From Kiritimatiellia bacterium (GTDB lineage Bacteria; Verrucomicrobiota; Kiritimatiellia; RFP12; UBA1067), in assembly GCA_016303225.1 (NCBI GenBank), contig JAEDMC010000032.1:1-19781 (forward strand): a DNA stretch of 19,781 nucleotides, written 5' to 3'. Under the pieces are notes generated by a model. It saw only the letters and a list, made by a program, of their open reading frames with translations. It did no database searches and was not told the DNA's origin. The translations under genes and the position numbers were made by a program. Of this stretch, positions 1 through 7,576 are shown one piece after another; the stretch's first letter is position 1; every line of letters begins with the position of its first letter.

Positions 1-137
1 TCGGGCTGATCCAACTCGGCCTGAACTTCCGCATTGGCGGCGTTCGACTGAAGTTGCGGGTCTTGAGCGGCCTGTCCGAAGACAGCATTTTGAGCGAACA
101 GCGCACCACACGCCACCGCGATCATGAGTTTGTTCAT
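1..137 (-). CDS. Exported protein, N-terminal part only (cut by window edge)
   Basis: The first 45 codons are visible: ATG at 137 reads MNKLMIAVACGALFAQNAVF and then runs through a Gln/Ala-rich segment to the window edge. The N-terminus is a typical signal peptide (Lys, hydrophobic core, small residues before a probable cleavage near GQA-AQD). No lipobox Cys is seen, so a periplasmic or secreted protein is likely. An AAGGA Shine-Dalgarno lies 7 nt before the ATG. The gene follows the 512-aa envelope protein after a 34-nt gap without terminator or promoter, so it is the last visible member of the operon. The family cannot be told from this fragment. An LpoB- or CsgG-like protein would fit the neighbours, but that is a guess. 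Confidence 0.75.
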   Translation of the reverse strand, partial: MNKLMIAVACGALFAQNAVFGQAAQDPQLQSNAANAEVQAELDQP

Positions 138-171
138 TGTCGTTTCCTTTCTGTTTTGTGTTTGGGATTCT

Positions 172-1710
172 TTACTTTTTGCCGATCCATTCTTCGATTG
201 GATCAGCAAGCTTGCTTAACGCGGCCTGAAGGAGGTCTGCATCTTCGTCCTCCTCAAGCAGTCCCTTGATCTCATCATTATCAAGGGAAAGTGTAATCAT
301 ATCGGACTTGACGGCCTGACCCGTGCGATCATTCATCAACGTCACGTTGATCTTGATCGTCATCTTGTACACCTGACCGAACTTCTTTGTCTTCTTGTCC
401 TGCCCAAGCTTCTTTGAATACTTGATATCCTTGACTTCGGAACGGATGCTGAAATCAGGTGTCAGCCCTTGGCCTGCCTGCATAAGTTCCGAGGCATTGG
501 CAAGGCCGTGCGCAACCATCGCATCAGTCGTCACCTTGTTTTCAATGACGGCACCAATCGATTTATCGTTGAGAATCAGAAACTTATTGGCCTTTGCCAA
601 TCCGTTAGGCAATGCAAACTGGATGGCCTTTGCGACTTCGGCACCCGACATACGGAGTTTCGGTCCCAACTGATAGACAGTGGACTTATCCTCGATTGTC
701 ATCGTCGGCTTGCAGACCATAAGTGCAACCGTCCCACCCGCACGAGGATTTACAATGTATGCGTAAACCGTTGCTTCTTGGTTGCCGTCTTTGGGGACGA
801 CCTGGATCACGCGATATTCACGCACAAAGCCAGCCGTCTTCGTCAAAGTCGATGACTGCTGCTCTTTCACCGATGTCTTGGCAGTTGCATTAACGCTCTT
901 GCCGAGGATGTTGGCGTTGGCCTTGATCTTCTTCATGCGCTCGCTCATGCGCTCGTCATTCTGAAGCATTTGACCGTACACCTGAGAAATACCTTCAACC
1001 AGTGCCTGTTGCACCGCCGTCTTCCGCTCCGATCCAATGCCGATGCAGACGATCCATCCCTCGGGGACGGGCGGAAGTCCATTTGGGGCCGTAGCACCCG
1101 AAGCGTCTCCTGCTCCACCTGCGGAGGCAGAGGCCGTAGCTGGCGTAGACGATACAGGAGCGGGTGAGTTCTCGCGGTTGTTGATCGAACTGGCGATGCC
1201 ATTGTCCGCTGCATTTGCCGCAGCCGTAGTCTTTGAACTCACACCGACCATAACCTTGTATGTTCCGCCATCTTTGCCTTCATTCGGGATCTTAGCGTCC
1301 TGAAGGACAACAACTCCCGTCAAAAGCGCAGATGCTGAGTTCCGAATGGACTCCATCGCAGTTCTAACGCTCGTTTTTGAGACACTCGTTGATTGCGTCT
1401 GACCGTCCGACGATACGCTCTTCACCTTCTTTGATGCCTCATCCATACCCTCGGAGGTCGAGATGTCTTCCTTGAGGAATTTGGCGATGGCGGCCTTGGC
1501 ACGCATTTCTGCCTCTTTGCGAGCATCTTTGATATCGTCTGGATCGTTGAAGTCATAGACCCCGGTCCCGACTGCCGTGATTTGATACCCCCCATCTGGA
1601 AACAGCTTGATAGCCGCACCATCTGGCGCGTCCTTGATGTCTTGTCCGGCGGCAAACGCACCACTCACGAGCAGAAGCGTTATGCCGAAAAATCCAATCT
1701 TCGATTTCAT
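172..1710 (-). CDS. Exported protein with two LPP20/FlgT-N-like domains and a CsgG/LpoB-like C-terminal domain
   Basis: About 512 aa with a signal peptide (KSKIGFFGITLLLVSGAFAA). Residue numbers count from an upstream ATG at 1725. A first domain (about 45-170) has the pattern 'VTAxGxG', an Ala-rich helix (ARKEAEMRAKAAIAKFL), a TGVVV strand and a final YKVMVGV strand. A Ser/Thr/Ala/Pro linker (about 185-220) follows. A second domain (about 222-328) repeats the layout, ending VYAYIV. The C-terminal part (about 330-517) has alternating strands and 'TPDFSIRSEVKDIKY', like CsgG/LpoB-type lipoprotein domains. These are visual fold-level assignments. The ATG at 1725 overlaps the upstream stop as ATGA; the ATG at 1710 has AAAGG 7 nt before it and gives the better signal peptide, so it was chosen. 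The product is predicted periplasmic and probably belongs to a complex with its operon partners. Confidence 0.85.
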   Translation of the reverse strand: MKSKIGFFGITLLLVSGAFAAGQDIKDAPDGAAIKLFPDGGYQITAVGTGVYDFNDPDDIKDARKEAEMRAKAAIAKFLKEDISTSEGMDEASKKVKSVSSDGQTQSTSVSKTSVRTAMESIRNSASALLTGVVVLQDAKIPNEGKDGGTYKVMVGVSSKTTAAANAADNGIASSINNRENSPAPVSSTPATASASAGGAGDASGATAPNGLPPVPEGWIVCIGIGSERKTAVQQALVEGISQVYGQMLQNDERMSERMKKIKANANILGKSVNATAKTSVKEQQSSTLTKTAGFVREYRVIQVVPKDGNQEATVYAYIVNPRAGGTVALMVCKPTMTIEDKSTVYQLGPKLRMSGAEVAKAIQFALPNGLAKANKFLILNDKSIGAVIENKVTTDAMVAHGLANASELMQAGQGLTPDFSIRSEVKDIKYSKKLGQDKKTKKFGQVYKMTIKINVTLMNDRTGQAVKSDMITLSLDNDEIKGLLEEDEDADLLQAALSKLADPIEEWIGKK

Positions 1711-1721
1711 TTTCTTACCTT

Positions 1722-2216
1722 TCATTTTTCAACGCGCTTCATGCGCAACTTGAAGTCAAAGCATTTCTTATTAGGGGCAATTGATGTCAGTGTTGCGTCA
1801 TCGCCAGCATCAACAGTCGTCTTTTCCCAAGCATCGTGGTCTGGATCACGAACCTCCACGCCGTCTTGATCTGTCCAATTAAAGCGATAGCGAATACGCA
1901 TCCGGTTGCCAGAAAAGTTCTTCACGAACACCTGAACGCGATCAAAACCATCGTTTGTCTTGGAACGGCGCACATCCGTCACCGCCATTGTTTCAGCCAG
2001 TTCATCAAGCGCAACTTGCTTAAACGCCACGTGCTGAATTCGAGCTTTGTCGTATGCATTCACAAGCGTGGCGACTTGAGCTGGGGGCGGAGGTGGAGGA
2101 GGGGGCGGTTCCACAATAACTTGTGGCTGTGTCACAACTTCCGAGGCTGGCTGTGTTTCTGAAGCACAGCCAGCCGCCAAAAGTGCAACTGAAGACATCA
2201 GCAGCTGCAATTTCAT
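1722..2216 (-). CDS. YcfL-like (DUF1425) lipoprotein with a polyproline linker
   Basis: 164 aa. The N-terminus MKLQLLMSSVALLAAGC is a lipoprotein signal with lipobox AAGC. A linker with nine consecutive prolines follows, then a small beta-sandwich-like domain. Its core (MRIRYRFNWTDQDGVEV, then 'TSIAPNKKCFDFKLRMK' near the end) matches my memory of the YcfL/DUF1425 pattern ('...YRFxWxDxxGxEV...APNxxxxDxRLxL'). In E. coli ycfL lies beside lpoB, which activates a penicillin-binding protein, so a cell-wall or outer-membrane role is plausible but not shown. The start at 2216 was chosen because it alone gives the lipoprotein signal; an in-frame extension upstream lies wholly inside the preceding gene. 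The gap from the previous stop is 7 nt, and the stop overlaps the next possible ATG (ATGA). Nine prolines predict dependence on EF-P for translation. Confidence 0.85.
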   Translation of the reverse strand: MKLQLLMSSVALLAAGCASETQPASEVVTQPQVIVEPPPPPPPPPAQVATLVNAYDKARIQHVAFKQVALDELAETMAVTDVRRSKTNDGFDRVQVFVKNFSGNRMRIRYRFNWTDQDGVEVRDPDHDAWEKTTVDAGDDATLTSIAPNKKCFDFKLRMKRVEK

Positions 2217-2223
2217 GTTTGAC

Positions 2224-3483
2224 TCACTTTCCGATTGTAACGGTAAGAGTATCTCCGTTTTTCTTTGCCCACTCGTCGGCGATTTCAATGTCCTCGCCGA
2301 GGAACTCTGGGAGAATCTCCGAAACCTTGCCCCAGACATCATCAAGATCGCCAAAGTCCTCGTTCGGCTTGACCACGCACGACAGCGAATCCTTGACCAC
2401 CTTCGTCTTATCCGTCAGCCCCGCCGAAACAAGTGCCTTCTTGAGTCCGTTACGAACTTTGATTTTAATTTTCGAGTCAACCTTGGAGCAGTTGATCACT
2501 AACTTCATCGGTCCCTTCGGACGAGCAGCGGCATTGCGCATCGACTTGACTGTGTGAGCCAATTTCGCACCCATGCCCTCACCATTCAGCAAAGCGAACA
2601 TAGCCCGCTCTACGCACGTGCCAAAGTCAGCCATGATCATGTCTGGCTTCTTGTTTCTCGTGACTTGCTGGAAGTCTCGAGATCCGATATTCTCCGTCTT
2701 GTTGGCCGCAAGATTCTTGAAGTTCAGTGCAACGGTTGTGCGAATGGCACCCGTGTCAGCGTCATACGCGAGAGCATCGATACGGTAGTAGAGGGCGATT
2801 GCATCAGGGTTGTTCTCCTGAACGGTGCGTAGGAAATCCGGTGTCTTGGTGAATCCCTTGGTGTCCCCGTTGACATTATAGCTCACGCCAACAAGAACAG
2901 GATCGGTTTTCTTCATGTCTTCGTAGTTCTCGTTGTCTTCAAGGAGAATCACGGAGAATCCGAACTCGCCGACCTTCTTCACAAGGGCATCACGAATACG
3001 ACGCTGGAACATATTGTAACGGGTGAAGAAGAAGTTTCCGACCTCATCACCAAGCTGCATTTGCCCTGCATCCGGCGGCTCTTCCATGACAAAGATCTCA
3101 AGGGACGAACCATCGGCAGCTGCGTTGAGATCAATCCCCTCGCCCTGTAGCCATTTCCCGATCTCCTCCTGCTTGATCGTGACCGTATACGAACACGTCA
3201 TTTCGCCGTCTTCGTATTCCTGTTCGTCTGCTTCGATGTCCTCGATAAACTTTGCATAGGAAGACATGGCCTCATCGATTACTTTTTCAGTAATCTTGTC
3301 ATTGCCCATCTTTGTCAGGTACTTCTTGACACCAGCCTTCTTGCCTTGAACTTCGCATTGCTTTTTCAACGCGCTGTTATTATCTCCAGCAACGGACACT
3401 TTGACCGTTACTTCCTCGTCGCCAGCGACTGCCGCGAGCATCATCGCGCAGACACCAACGAATGTCATCAGTAGTTTCTTCAT
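2224..3483 (-). CDS. Exported protein with FlgT-N/LPP20-like N-terminal domain
   Basis: 419 aa. It has a signal peptide (MKKLLMTFVGVCAMMLAAVA, then GDEE) and no lipobox. Residues about 25-115 show a long helix (KKQCEVQGKKAGVKKYL), a 'SYAKFIEDIEADEQ' segment and a TCSYTVTIKQEEI strand, the layout of the FlgT N-terminal/LPP20 domain. A middle domain (about 125-315) has 'FQRRIRDALVKKVGEFGFSVILLED' and a strand-rich 'DAIALYYRIDALAY', recalling CsgG- or TolB-N-like folds. A third domain (about 325-419) ends with LTVTIGK. No exact family is recognised. AAAGGAAAAGC precedes the ATG. A strong stem-loop separates it from the upstream lipoprotein gene, while the downstream YcfL-like gene starts 7 nt after its stop. 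It is probably a periplasmic partner of the surrounding lipoproteins. Confidence 0.85.
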   Translation of the reverse strand: MKKLLMTFVGVCAMMLAAVAGDEEVTVKVSVAGDNNSALKKQCEVQGKKAGVKKYLTKMGNDKITEKVIDEAMSSYAKFIEDIEADEQEYEDGEMTCSYTVTIKQEEIGKWLQGEGIDLNAAADGSSLEIFVMEEPPDAGQMQLGDEVGNFFFTRYNMFQRRIRDALVKKVGEFGFSVILLEDNENYEDMKKTDPVLVGVSYNVNGDTKGFTKTPDFLRTVQENNPDAIALYYRIDALAYDADTGAIRTTVALNFKNLAANKTENIGSRDFQQVTRNKKPDMIMADFGTCVERAMFALLNGEGMGAKLAHTVKSMRNAAARPKGPMKLVINCSKVDSKIKIKVRNGLKKALVSAGLTDKTKVVKDSLSCVVKPNEDFGDLDDVWGKVSEILPEFLGEDIEIADEWAKKNGDTLTVTIGK

Positions 3484-3504
3484 TGCTTTTCCTTTCTTTT
3501 GTTC

Positions 3505-3540
3505 CTGGCTCGGCGGCAGATTCCCATACCGCCGAGCCAG
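3505..3540 (-). other. Perfect 12-bp stem-loop in the gap between two operon genes
   Basis: CTGGCTCGGCGG at 3505-3516 pairs perfectly with CCGCCGAGCCAG at 3529-3540 around a 12-nt loop. It starts 9 nt after the stop of the 542-aa lipoprotein gene and ends just before the Shine-Dalgarno of the 419-aa gene. On the transcribed (minus) strand it is followed by GAACAAAAG, not a U-run, so it is not a standard intrinsic terminator. An mRNA-stabilising or processing hairpin that lowers expression of the distal genes is the more likely reading. Confidence 0.7.
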
Positions 3541-3549
3541 TTGTGTTGA

Positions 3550-5178
3550 TCAGTCGAGAGCCGTCTTTTTCGCGGCCTTGTTCCTGGCTTTCTGTGTCTG
3601 CTTGAGGCGAAGGGTCTCGCCCATGGCCATATAGACACGGGAAATGCCAAGCGCATAGTCAAGCGACGGCTTCACATTGAAGGCGAAGCGATAGTATTCA
3701 TACGCTTCATCCATATTCTGCGTCGCCTCGTTGCAGATCCCGAGTGCATAGAAATAGATGTCAAGATCCTCGCCCGCGAGATACTTGACCATCTTATCCA
3801 TGTACAATGCCGATCCTTCCAATGCGGCAGCCGCCTCGTGAGCCGTTCCAAGCGTGTAGAAATAGAGATTGAAATCCGCCTTCAAAAGCTCGTCGATGAG
3901 CTTCTCGTTGAAGGATTCGATCTTCTCACTTGAATCTGGCACAGGATAGGATGCCTTCTCGCCGAATTCGGGCAGGAATCTGACAAGCTTCTCGCAGATC
4001 TGCTTGCCCATTTTCTGACGGAGCATATACATCGAATAATCCTTGGCCGACTTGAACGCCCCATTTTTAAGGAGATTTTCAAGACGGACATCACCAAGGT
4101 CAGCCGACACATTGAAGGTTGCCTTTGAAGGGGCGATCTTTGCACTGAGGTTCTTCGAGATCGAAGATGCCAGCATCAGCTTCGCCTGCAACTCCGTCGG
4201 CATTGAGACCGTCTCCTGCGTCAGAATGAGTTTGCCGTTCGCATCAACCTTTCGGTCGCTCTTCTTAGGTTCCTCTTTCTTCGCTGGTGCTTCTTCCTTC
4301 TTGCCGCCAAGGAGTCCTCCACCAAGGCCGCTCACGCCCGCAGTAAGGCCCGAAGTCATGGCTGCTGCCATTTCTCCAGCCGCCTTGCCGACATCGGCAA
4401 GCGATGCCGCCTTGGGCGCGAACATATCCTCATAAGCCGTTGTGGCCTGGACATGGTCGCCCGTGGCCTGAAGACGCGTCACGGCGTTATCATCCTTCAC
4501 GCCCACGCTGGCGCAATCAAGCTTCATTTCGCCATTCATAAGCGTGAAGCCTTGATTGGAGACCTGGTAGGTGTCAGTGATTTTTACGATATCGCCGCTC
4601 TTCTCGAGTCGATAGATGGACAACGTCAGCATCAAGGTCGCATTCTGAACCCGATAATCGAGCATCTTAATGACATCCTTGCGCTGGGTCGTAACGTGGG
4701 CGATCAGTTTCTCATCCTTGCCTGTGAGAGGATTTTTCTTCGTGTACGGCACGTTGTTCCACGACTCAAGCGTGAACTTGTGCGGGTACTGTCCGCTCGT
4801 TTCAGGGGTGATCTGCCACCAAAGCCGTCCGTAAATAATGGCATCAAACCGTTTCTTTGGAAGAACGTTCGCTTCGTCGTGGATATCTTTTTCAATATCC
4901 ATATCAACAATCTGGTACATCGGCGAGACATAGAAAGCAGATGCCACGGCCCGCTTCACGAGAGCACAGGTCTCGTCATCTGCGGCCATTACGCCGGTGA
5001 ACGGATCGCCAGGCAACGAATTGAAGTCCGCCAGAGCGATCTTGCTCACTCCATTGAGCTTGACCTCTCCCGACACATTCATCGTAATCGGAATGGTCGG
5101 CGTCGAACAACCAACGACAAAGGCAGCAACCACACCAGCAACTGCTGTCGCCTTGATAACCATTGAATCAAGTTTCAT
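3550..5178 (-). CDS. Large lipoprotein with C-terminal TPR-like helices
   Basis: 542 aa. MKLDSMVIKATAVAGVVAAFVVGC gives a lipoprotein signal with lipobox VVGC, followed by STP. Residues about 35-260 form a strand-rich domain beginning 'KLNGVSKIALADFNSLPGDPF', the usual opening of CsgG-like/periplasmic NBD-like lipoprotein domains. A Gly/Ala-rich then Lys/Glu/Pro-rich linker (about 265-310) follows. The C-terminal third contains two TPR-like units ('NLYFYTLGTAHEAAAALEGSALYMDK' and 'DIYFYALGICNEATQNMDEAYEYYRFAF') and a basic tail. AAAGGA lies 9 nt before the ATG. The gene follows the 363-aa lipoprotein by 17 nt. Membrane anchoring with periplasmic exposure is expected. The layout resembles large TPR lipoproteins found near lpoB/ycfL (COG3014-like), but I cannot confirm membership. 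Confidence 0.85.
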   Translation of the reverse strand: MKLDSMVIKATAVAGVVAAFVVGCSTPTIPITMNVSGEVKLNGVSKIALADFNSLPGDPFTGVMAADDETCALVKRAVASAFYVSPMYQIVDMDIEKDIHDEANVLPKKRFDAIIYGRLWWQITPETSGQYPHKFTLESWNNVPYTKKNPLTGKDEKLIAHVTTQRKDVIKMLDYRVQNATLMLTLSIYRLEKSGDIVKITDTYQVSNQGFTLMNGEMKLDCASVGVKDDNAVTRLQATGDHVQATTAYEDMFAPKAASLADVGKAAGEMAAAMTSGLTAGVSGLGGGLLGGKKEEAPAKKEEPKKSDRKVDANGKLILTQETVSMPTELQAKLMLASSISKNLSAKIAPSKATFNVSADLGDVRLENLLKNGAFKSAKDYSMYMLRQKMGKQICEKLVRFLPEFGEKASYPVPDSSEKIESFNEKLIDELLKADFNLYFYTLGTAHEAAAALEGSALYMDKMVKYLAGEDLDIYFYALGICNEATQNMDEAYEYYRFAFNVKPSLDYALGISRVYMAMGETLRLKQTQKARNKAAKKTALD

Positions 5179-5195
5179 GAGTCAAATTCCTTTAC

Positions 5196-6287
5196 TTACT
5201 TGGAGAACTTAGTGTCTTTGTTTTCCTTCGCCCCAGAGGACTTGACGGCCTTCTTACCCGCAAGAGCGTCCTGAACACGCTTCAAGCCGTCTTTAGCTGT
5301 CTGTGATTCGGGATTGAGTTTGCCTGCCTTCGCATACGAATCTCGCGCACTAAAGAAGTCCCCCATCGCCTCCTGTGCGATGCCGAGATTCTCAAAATCG
5401 GCAAAGTTCGCCTTGCCAGTAACATCGAGTTTCTCCACAACGGTGACAACTTCAAGAAAGGCCTTTGCGTTCAACAGATAGACGACGCGCTCATCACCGC
5501 CCTCGATTGCCACGAGTTCGCGGCTTTCCTTGTAGGGCGAAATGTCGGCAACGATTCCATTAACAGCAGGCGTTACCGCAGCCGCAAGTGCCTTCAACTG
5601 GGAGGGTTGAGCCGAATCGAATCGATCAGCTTCCGGCATCGAGATCTGAAACGTATTCTCATACTTCTGCGGGCTATCGCCACCGTTGACACCCGCGAAC
5701 CTTGCCTTGAGTGTGCCCTTGGCAACGACTTCATAGACCGTGGCTTCCTTCTTGACATTCTCAACCACCGTGGCCTTGGCGTCAGGTTCGCTTGTCGGAA
5801 CACCATCGACGGTCTTCGGCTTGTAAGGAACTGTGGTCAAAGTGAACGGGATCTCCTTCTTGACCGGCTTTGCATCAAGGGCGAGATCAAGCGTGACATC
5901 AATCACGACTTTCTCCGTCCCCTGCCCCATCGCACCAAGACTGGCGTAGCCATGACCAGAGTCCTTGGCCTTGAGTACCTTTTCGAGTTCACTTGCGCTC
6001 TTCGGATTCGCCCAGATGTCATCAGTCACCTGATAATACCCCTCTTTGTAAAGACGCATGGCGAGGAGCTGCTTGACGAGCCCAGCATTCTGCTTATTGT
6101 CACCGGCAAGATTACCCGAGACATTCGCCTTAACCCTGATGGCGGCAACATTGACCTTGCTGACATCCGTCACCGCCTTGGCGGGCATGACATAGTCAAC
6201 CGTAATCTTTTCCGTGCCGCACCCGACGATAAATGCCGCCAAACCCGCGGCCACGCTGTAGAGACCAAGCTTCGAAATGTTCTTCAT
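5196..6287 (-). CDS. Lipoprotein with C-terminal TPR-like segment
   Basis: 363 aa. The N-terminus MKNISKLGLYSVAAGLAAFIVGC ends in lipobox IVGC. Residues about 27-260 are strand-rich and start 'KITVDYVMPAKAVTDVSKVNVAAIRV', like the first strand of CsgG-type domains ('DVSKVNVAAI'). Residues about 300-345 ('FENLGIAQEAMGDFFSARDSYAKAGKLNPES') read as one and a half TPR units, and the tail is Lys-rich. A strong Shine-Dalgarno AAGGAG lies 7 nt before the ATG, and the gap from the preceding lipoprotein is only 17 nt. Same operon and overall plan (lipobox, beta domain, TPR tail, basic end) as the 542-aa lipoprotein downstream, so the two may be distant paralogues. Function unknown. Confidence 0.88.
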   Translation of the reverse strand: MKNISKLGLYSVAAGLAAFIVGCGTEKITVDYVMPAKAVTDVSKVNVAAIRVKANVSGNLAGDNKQNAGLVKQLLAMRLYKEGYYQVTDDIWANPKSASELEKVLKAKDSGHGYASLGAMGQGTEKVVIDVTLDLALDAKPVKKEIPFTLTTVPYKPKTVDGVPTSEPDAKATVVENVKKEATVYEVVAKGTLKARFAGVNGGDSPQKYENTFQISMPEADRFDSAQPSQLKALAAAVTPAVNGIVADISPYKESRELVAIEGGDERVVYLLNAKAFLEVVTVVEKLDVTGKANFADFENLGIAQEAMGDFFSARDSYAKAGKLNPESQTAKDGLKRVQDALAGKKAVKSSGAKENKDTKFSK

Positions 6288-6304
6288 CTTTTTGCTCCTT
6301 CCTT

Positions 6305-7240
6305 TTATTCGCCGAGATTCGCAAGTTTGTACTCAAGGCGCGCAAGCGCAACCGGCACAGCTTCAGCAATTCCCTTGGCATCAGAAGAACGCAGGATCAA
6401 GAGCTGCTCGTCCTTGATCTTGGAAAGCTCGGACGGATCGAGCGTCAGCGTCTCCTTCACGAGAAGGTAAAGGTAATAGTTGCCGAGGATTTTGTCTGCA
6501 TCCGACCCTTCATAAGTCTTTGTGCGAAGCTGCTCACAAAGATTGCCAAGGTTGACGTTGCCGAGCTGCTTGTACTTTGCAAGGAAGGGCTTATAGGCAG
6601 CCTTGTTCTTCGAATCCTTGGCATATGCCTCGCCACCTTTGACAAACAGATCGCGAAGATCGCCATCGGCCTCAAGGGGCATCGGCGTTTCAACCTGTTT
6701 CTGCTGGGTGATGAATGCGTCTTTCACTCGCTCAACGACATCTTTCGCGAAGGATGTCTCGAAGCCGCTCTCATCCCTTACGGCTTCCTTCGTATTGTCA
6801 CCTGTGTAGATGGGAATCTCGAAATAATGAACAGGGGAGAGCGTTTTCGTCTCATAGACGGCAACACTGACACCCTTGGCCGCGCTGGCAAGATTCTGTG
6901 TCGTTTCCTCGAACGTTTCGCTTCCGCCGCTAGCCGTTTCCTTCTTGACGACGGAAACCTTCTTCTGCGCTTCGCTCTTGACATACTGCCCCGCACCGTT
7001 CAGAACGAACCAGTAATCCGCGTTCTCGTCGACAACGGCGAAGCTGTCGCTCTTCCCGAATTCAGTCTTCAACGAATTAACGACCGTGCTTAACGAATCG
7101 TTGTTCGCGACTATCTTCACCTTTGCCTGTTTTTTGAGCGGAATTTCCGCAAACGAAGTCACCGTATACTGCGCCATCTCAACGGATGCACATCCGCCAA
7201 GCAAGAGCGCAGCACCGGCCACCATCATCAACTTGTTCAT
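6305..7240 (-). CDS. Lipoprotein of unknown family, first gene of the envelope operon
   Basis: 311 aa. MNKLMMVAGAALLLGGCASVE carries lipobox LGGC. The mature part begins with a small domain (about 30-120) containing 'VKIVANNDSLSTVVNSL' and 'ADYWFVLNGAGQYV', similar in plan to CsgG/LpoB-like or DUF799-like lipoproteins, and continues with a helical C-terminal half ending LEYKLANLGE. A longer in-frame reading from a TTG further upstream would remove the lipoprotein signal, so the ATG at 7240 was chosen. Only a weak purine run precedes it. It is the first gene after the 329-nt intergenic region holding the Crp-type operator and promoter, with a predicted 140-nt leader. Function not recognised; outer-membrane or periplasmic location inferred. 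Confidence 0.87.
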   Translation of the reverse strand: MNKLMMVAGAALLLGGCASVEMAQYTVTSFAEIPLKKQAKVKIVANNDSLSTVVNSLKTEFGKSDSFAVVDENADYWFVLNGAGQYVKSEAQKKVSVVKKETASGGSETFEETTQNLASAAKGVSVAVYETKTLSPVHYFEIPIYTGDNTKEAVRDESGFETSFAKDVVERVKDAFITQQKQVETPMPLEADGDLRDLFVKGGEAYAKDSKNKAAYKPFLAKYKQLGNVNLGNLCEQLRTKTYEGSDADKILGNYYLYLLVKETLTLDPSELSKIKDEQLLILRSSDAKGIAEAVPVALARLEYKLANLGE

Positions 7241-7386
7241 TTCTTGTTTCTTTCTGTGCCCAATGTATTCTTGTTGCACTTCGGAAACGCAGGGCTGGCG
7301 ATTCCTCCATGTTCGGGAATGTGCCGACCCCAAGAATATAAGAGCGGCGCACTCCCCTTTGTCCTGTCGAATTTTTCAACATTAAA

Positions 7387-7430
7387 ATAATAGCACAAAC
7401 CGGGAAAGAAGTTTGTCGCATCTGCGACAA
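7387..7430 (-). promoter_or_regulatory. Promoter of the envelope operon with class II Crp/Fnr-type operator
   Basis: On the minus strand an extended -10 box TGCTATTAT occupies 7387-7395, placing +1 near 7380. The 18-bp sequence TTGTCGCAGATGCGACAA at 7413-7430 has two perfect 8-bp inverted arms around a 2-bp centre. Its centre falls at -41.5 from the predicted start, the standard class II activator position of Crp/Fnr proteins, and no good -35 box is present. The Crp/Fnr-type regulator gene lies immediately upstream, so it is the obvious candidate to bind. The leader to the first ATG is about 140 nt. Confidence 0.75.
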
Positions 7431-7478
7431 GTGCGGAGGATTCCCGAAACGCGGCAACAAGGCACCGCAGAGAATCTG

Positions 7479-7497
7479 CCGCAGCAATGCTGTGCGG
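7479..7497. other. Small GC-rich hairpin downstream of the Crp/Fnr gene
   Basis: CCGC/GCGG and AGCA/TGCT arms form an interrupted 8-bp stem with a two-base bulge and a one-base loop. It lies in the 329-nt intergenic region about 75 nt past the regulator's stop. No U-run follows on the minus strand, so a role as terminator is uncertain. Confidence 0.3.
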
Positions 7498-7529
7498 CGG
7501 CGGAACGGGGAACGGAATGGTATCGTCAC

Positions 7530-7547
7530 AAGTCGCATCTGCAACAT
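7530..7547. promoter_or_regulatory. Degenerate third copy of the Crp/Fnr-type operator
   Basis: The minus strand reads ATGTTGCAGATGCGACTT, matching 14 of 18 positions of the palindrome at 7413-7430 and keeping the core GCAGATGCGAC. It lies about 117 bp upstream of the strong site and no -10 box is placed suitably near it. It may be an auxiliary binding site. It sits at the edge of the 41-bp direct repeat, so it may be conserved only as part of that repeat. Confidence 0.45.
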
Positions 7548-7576
7548 ATTGCGCTCAAGTGCGAAAATCTCACGCG
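7536..7576. repeat. 41-bp direct repeat, copy 1 (at the 3' end of the Crp/Fnr gene)
   Basis: On the plus strand a 19-bp block (catctgcaacatattgcgc) and a 12-bp block (aaatctcacgcg) are separated by 10 bp. The same arrangement recurs at 8230-8270 with 30 of 31 block positions identical and the same 10-bp spacing, while the spacer differs. This copy contains the stop codon of the regulator gene (7570-7572). Confidence 0.8.

Noticed and set aside
7413..7430. The 18-bp palindrome as an intrinsic terminator of the Crp/Fnr gene
   Set aside because: The 8-bp arms leave only two loop bases and no U-run follows. The exact -41.5 placement before a good -10 box and the second copy at another promoter fit an operator much better.
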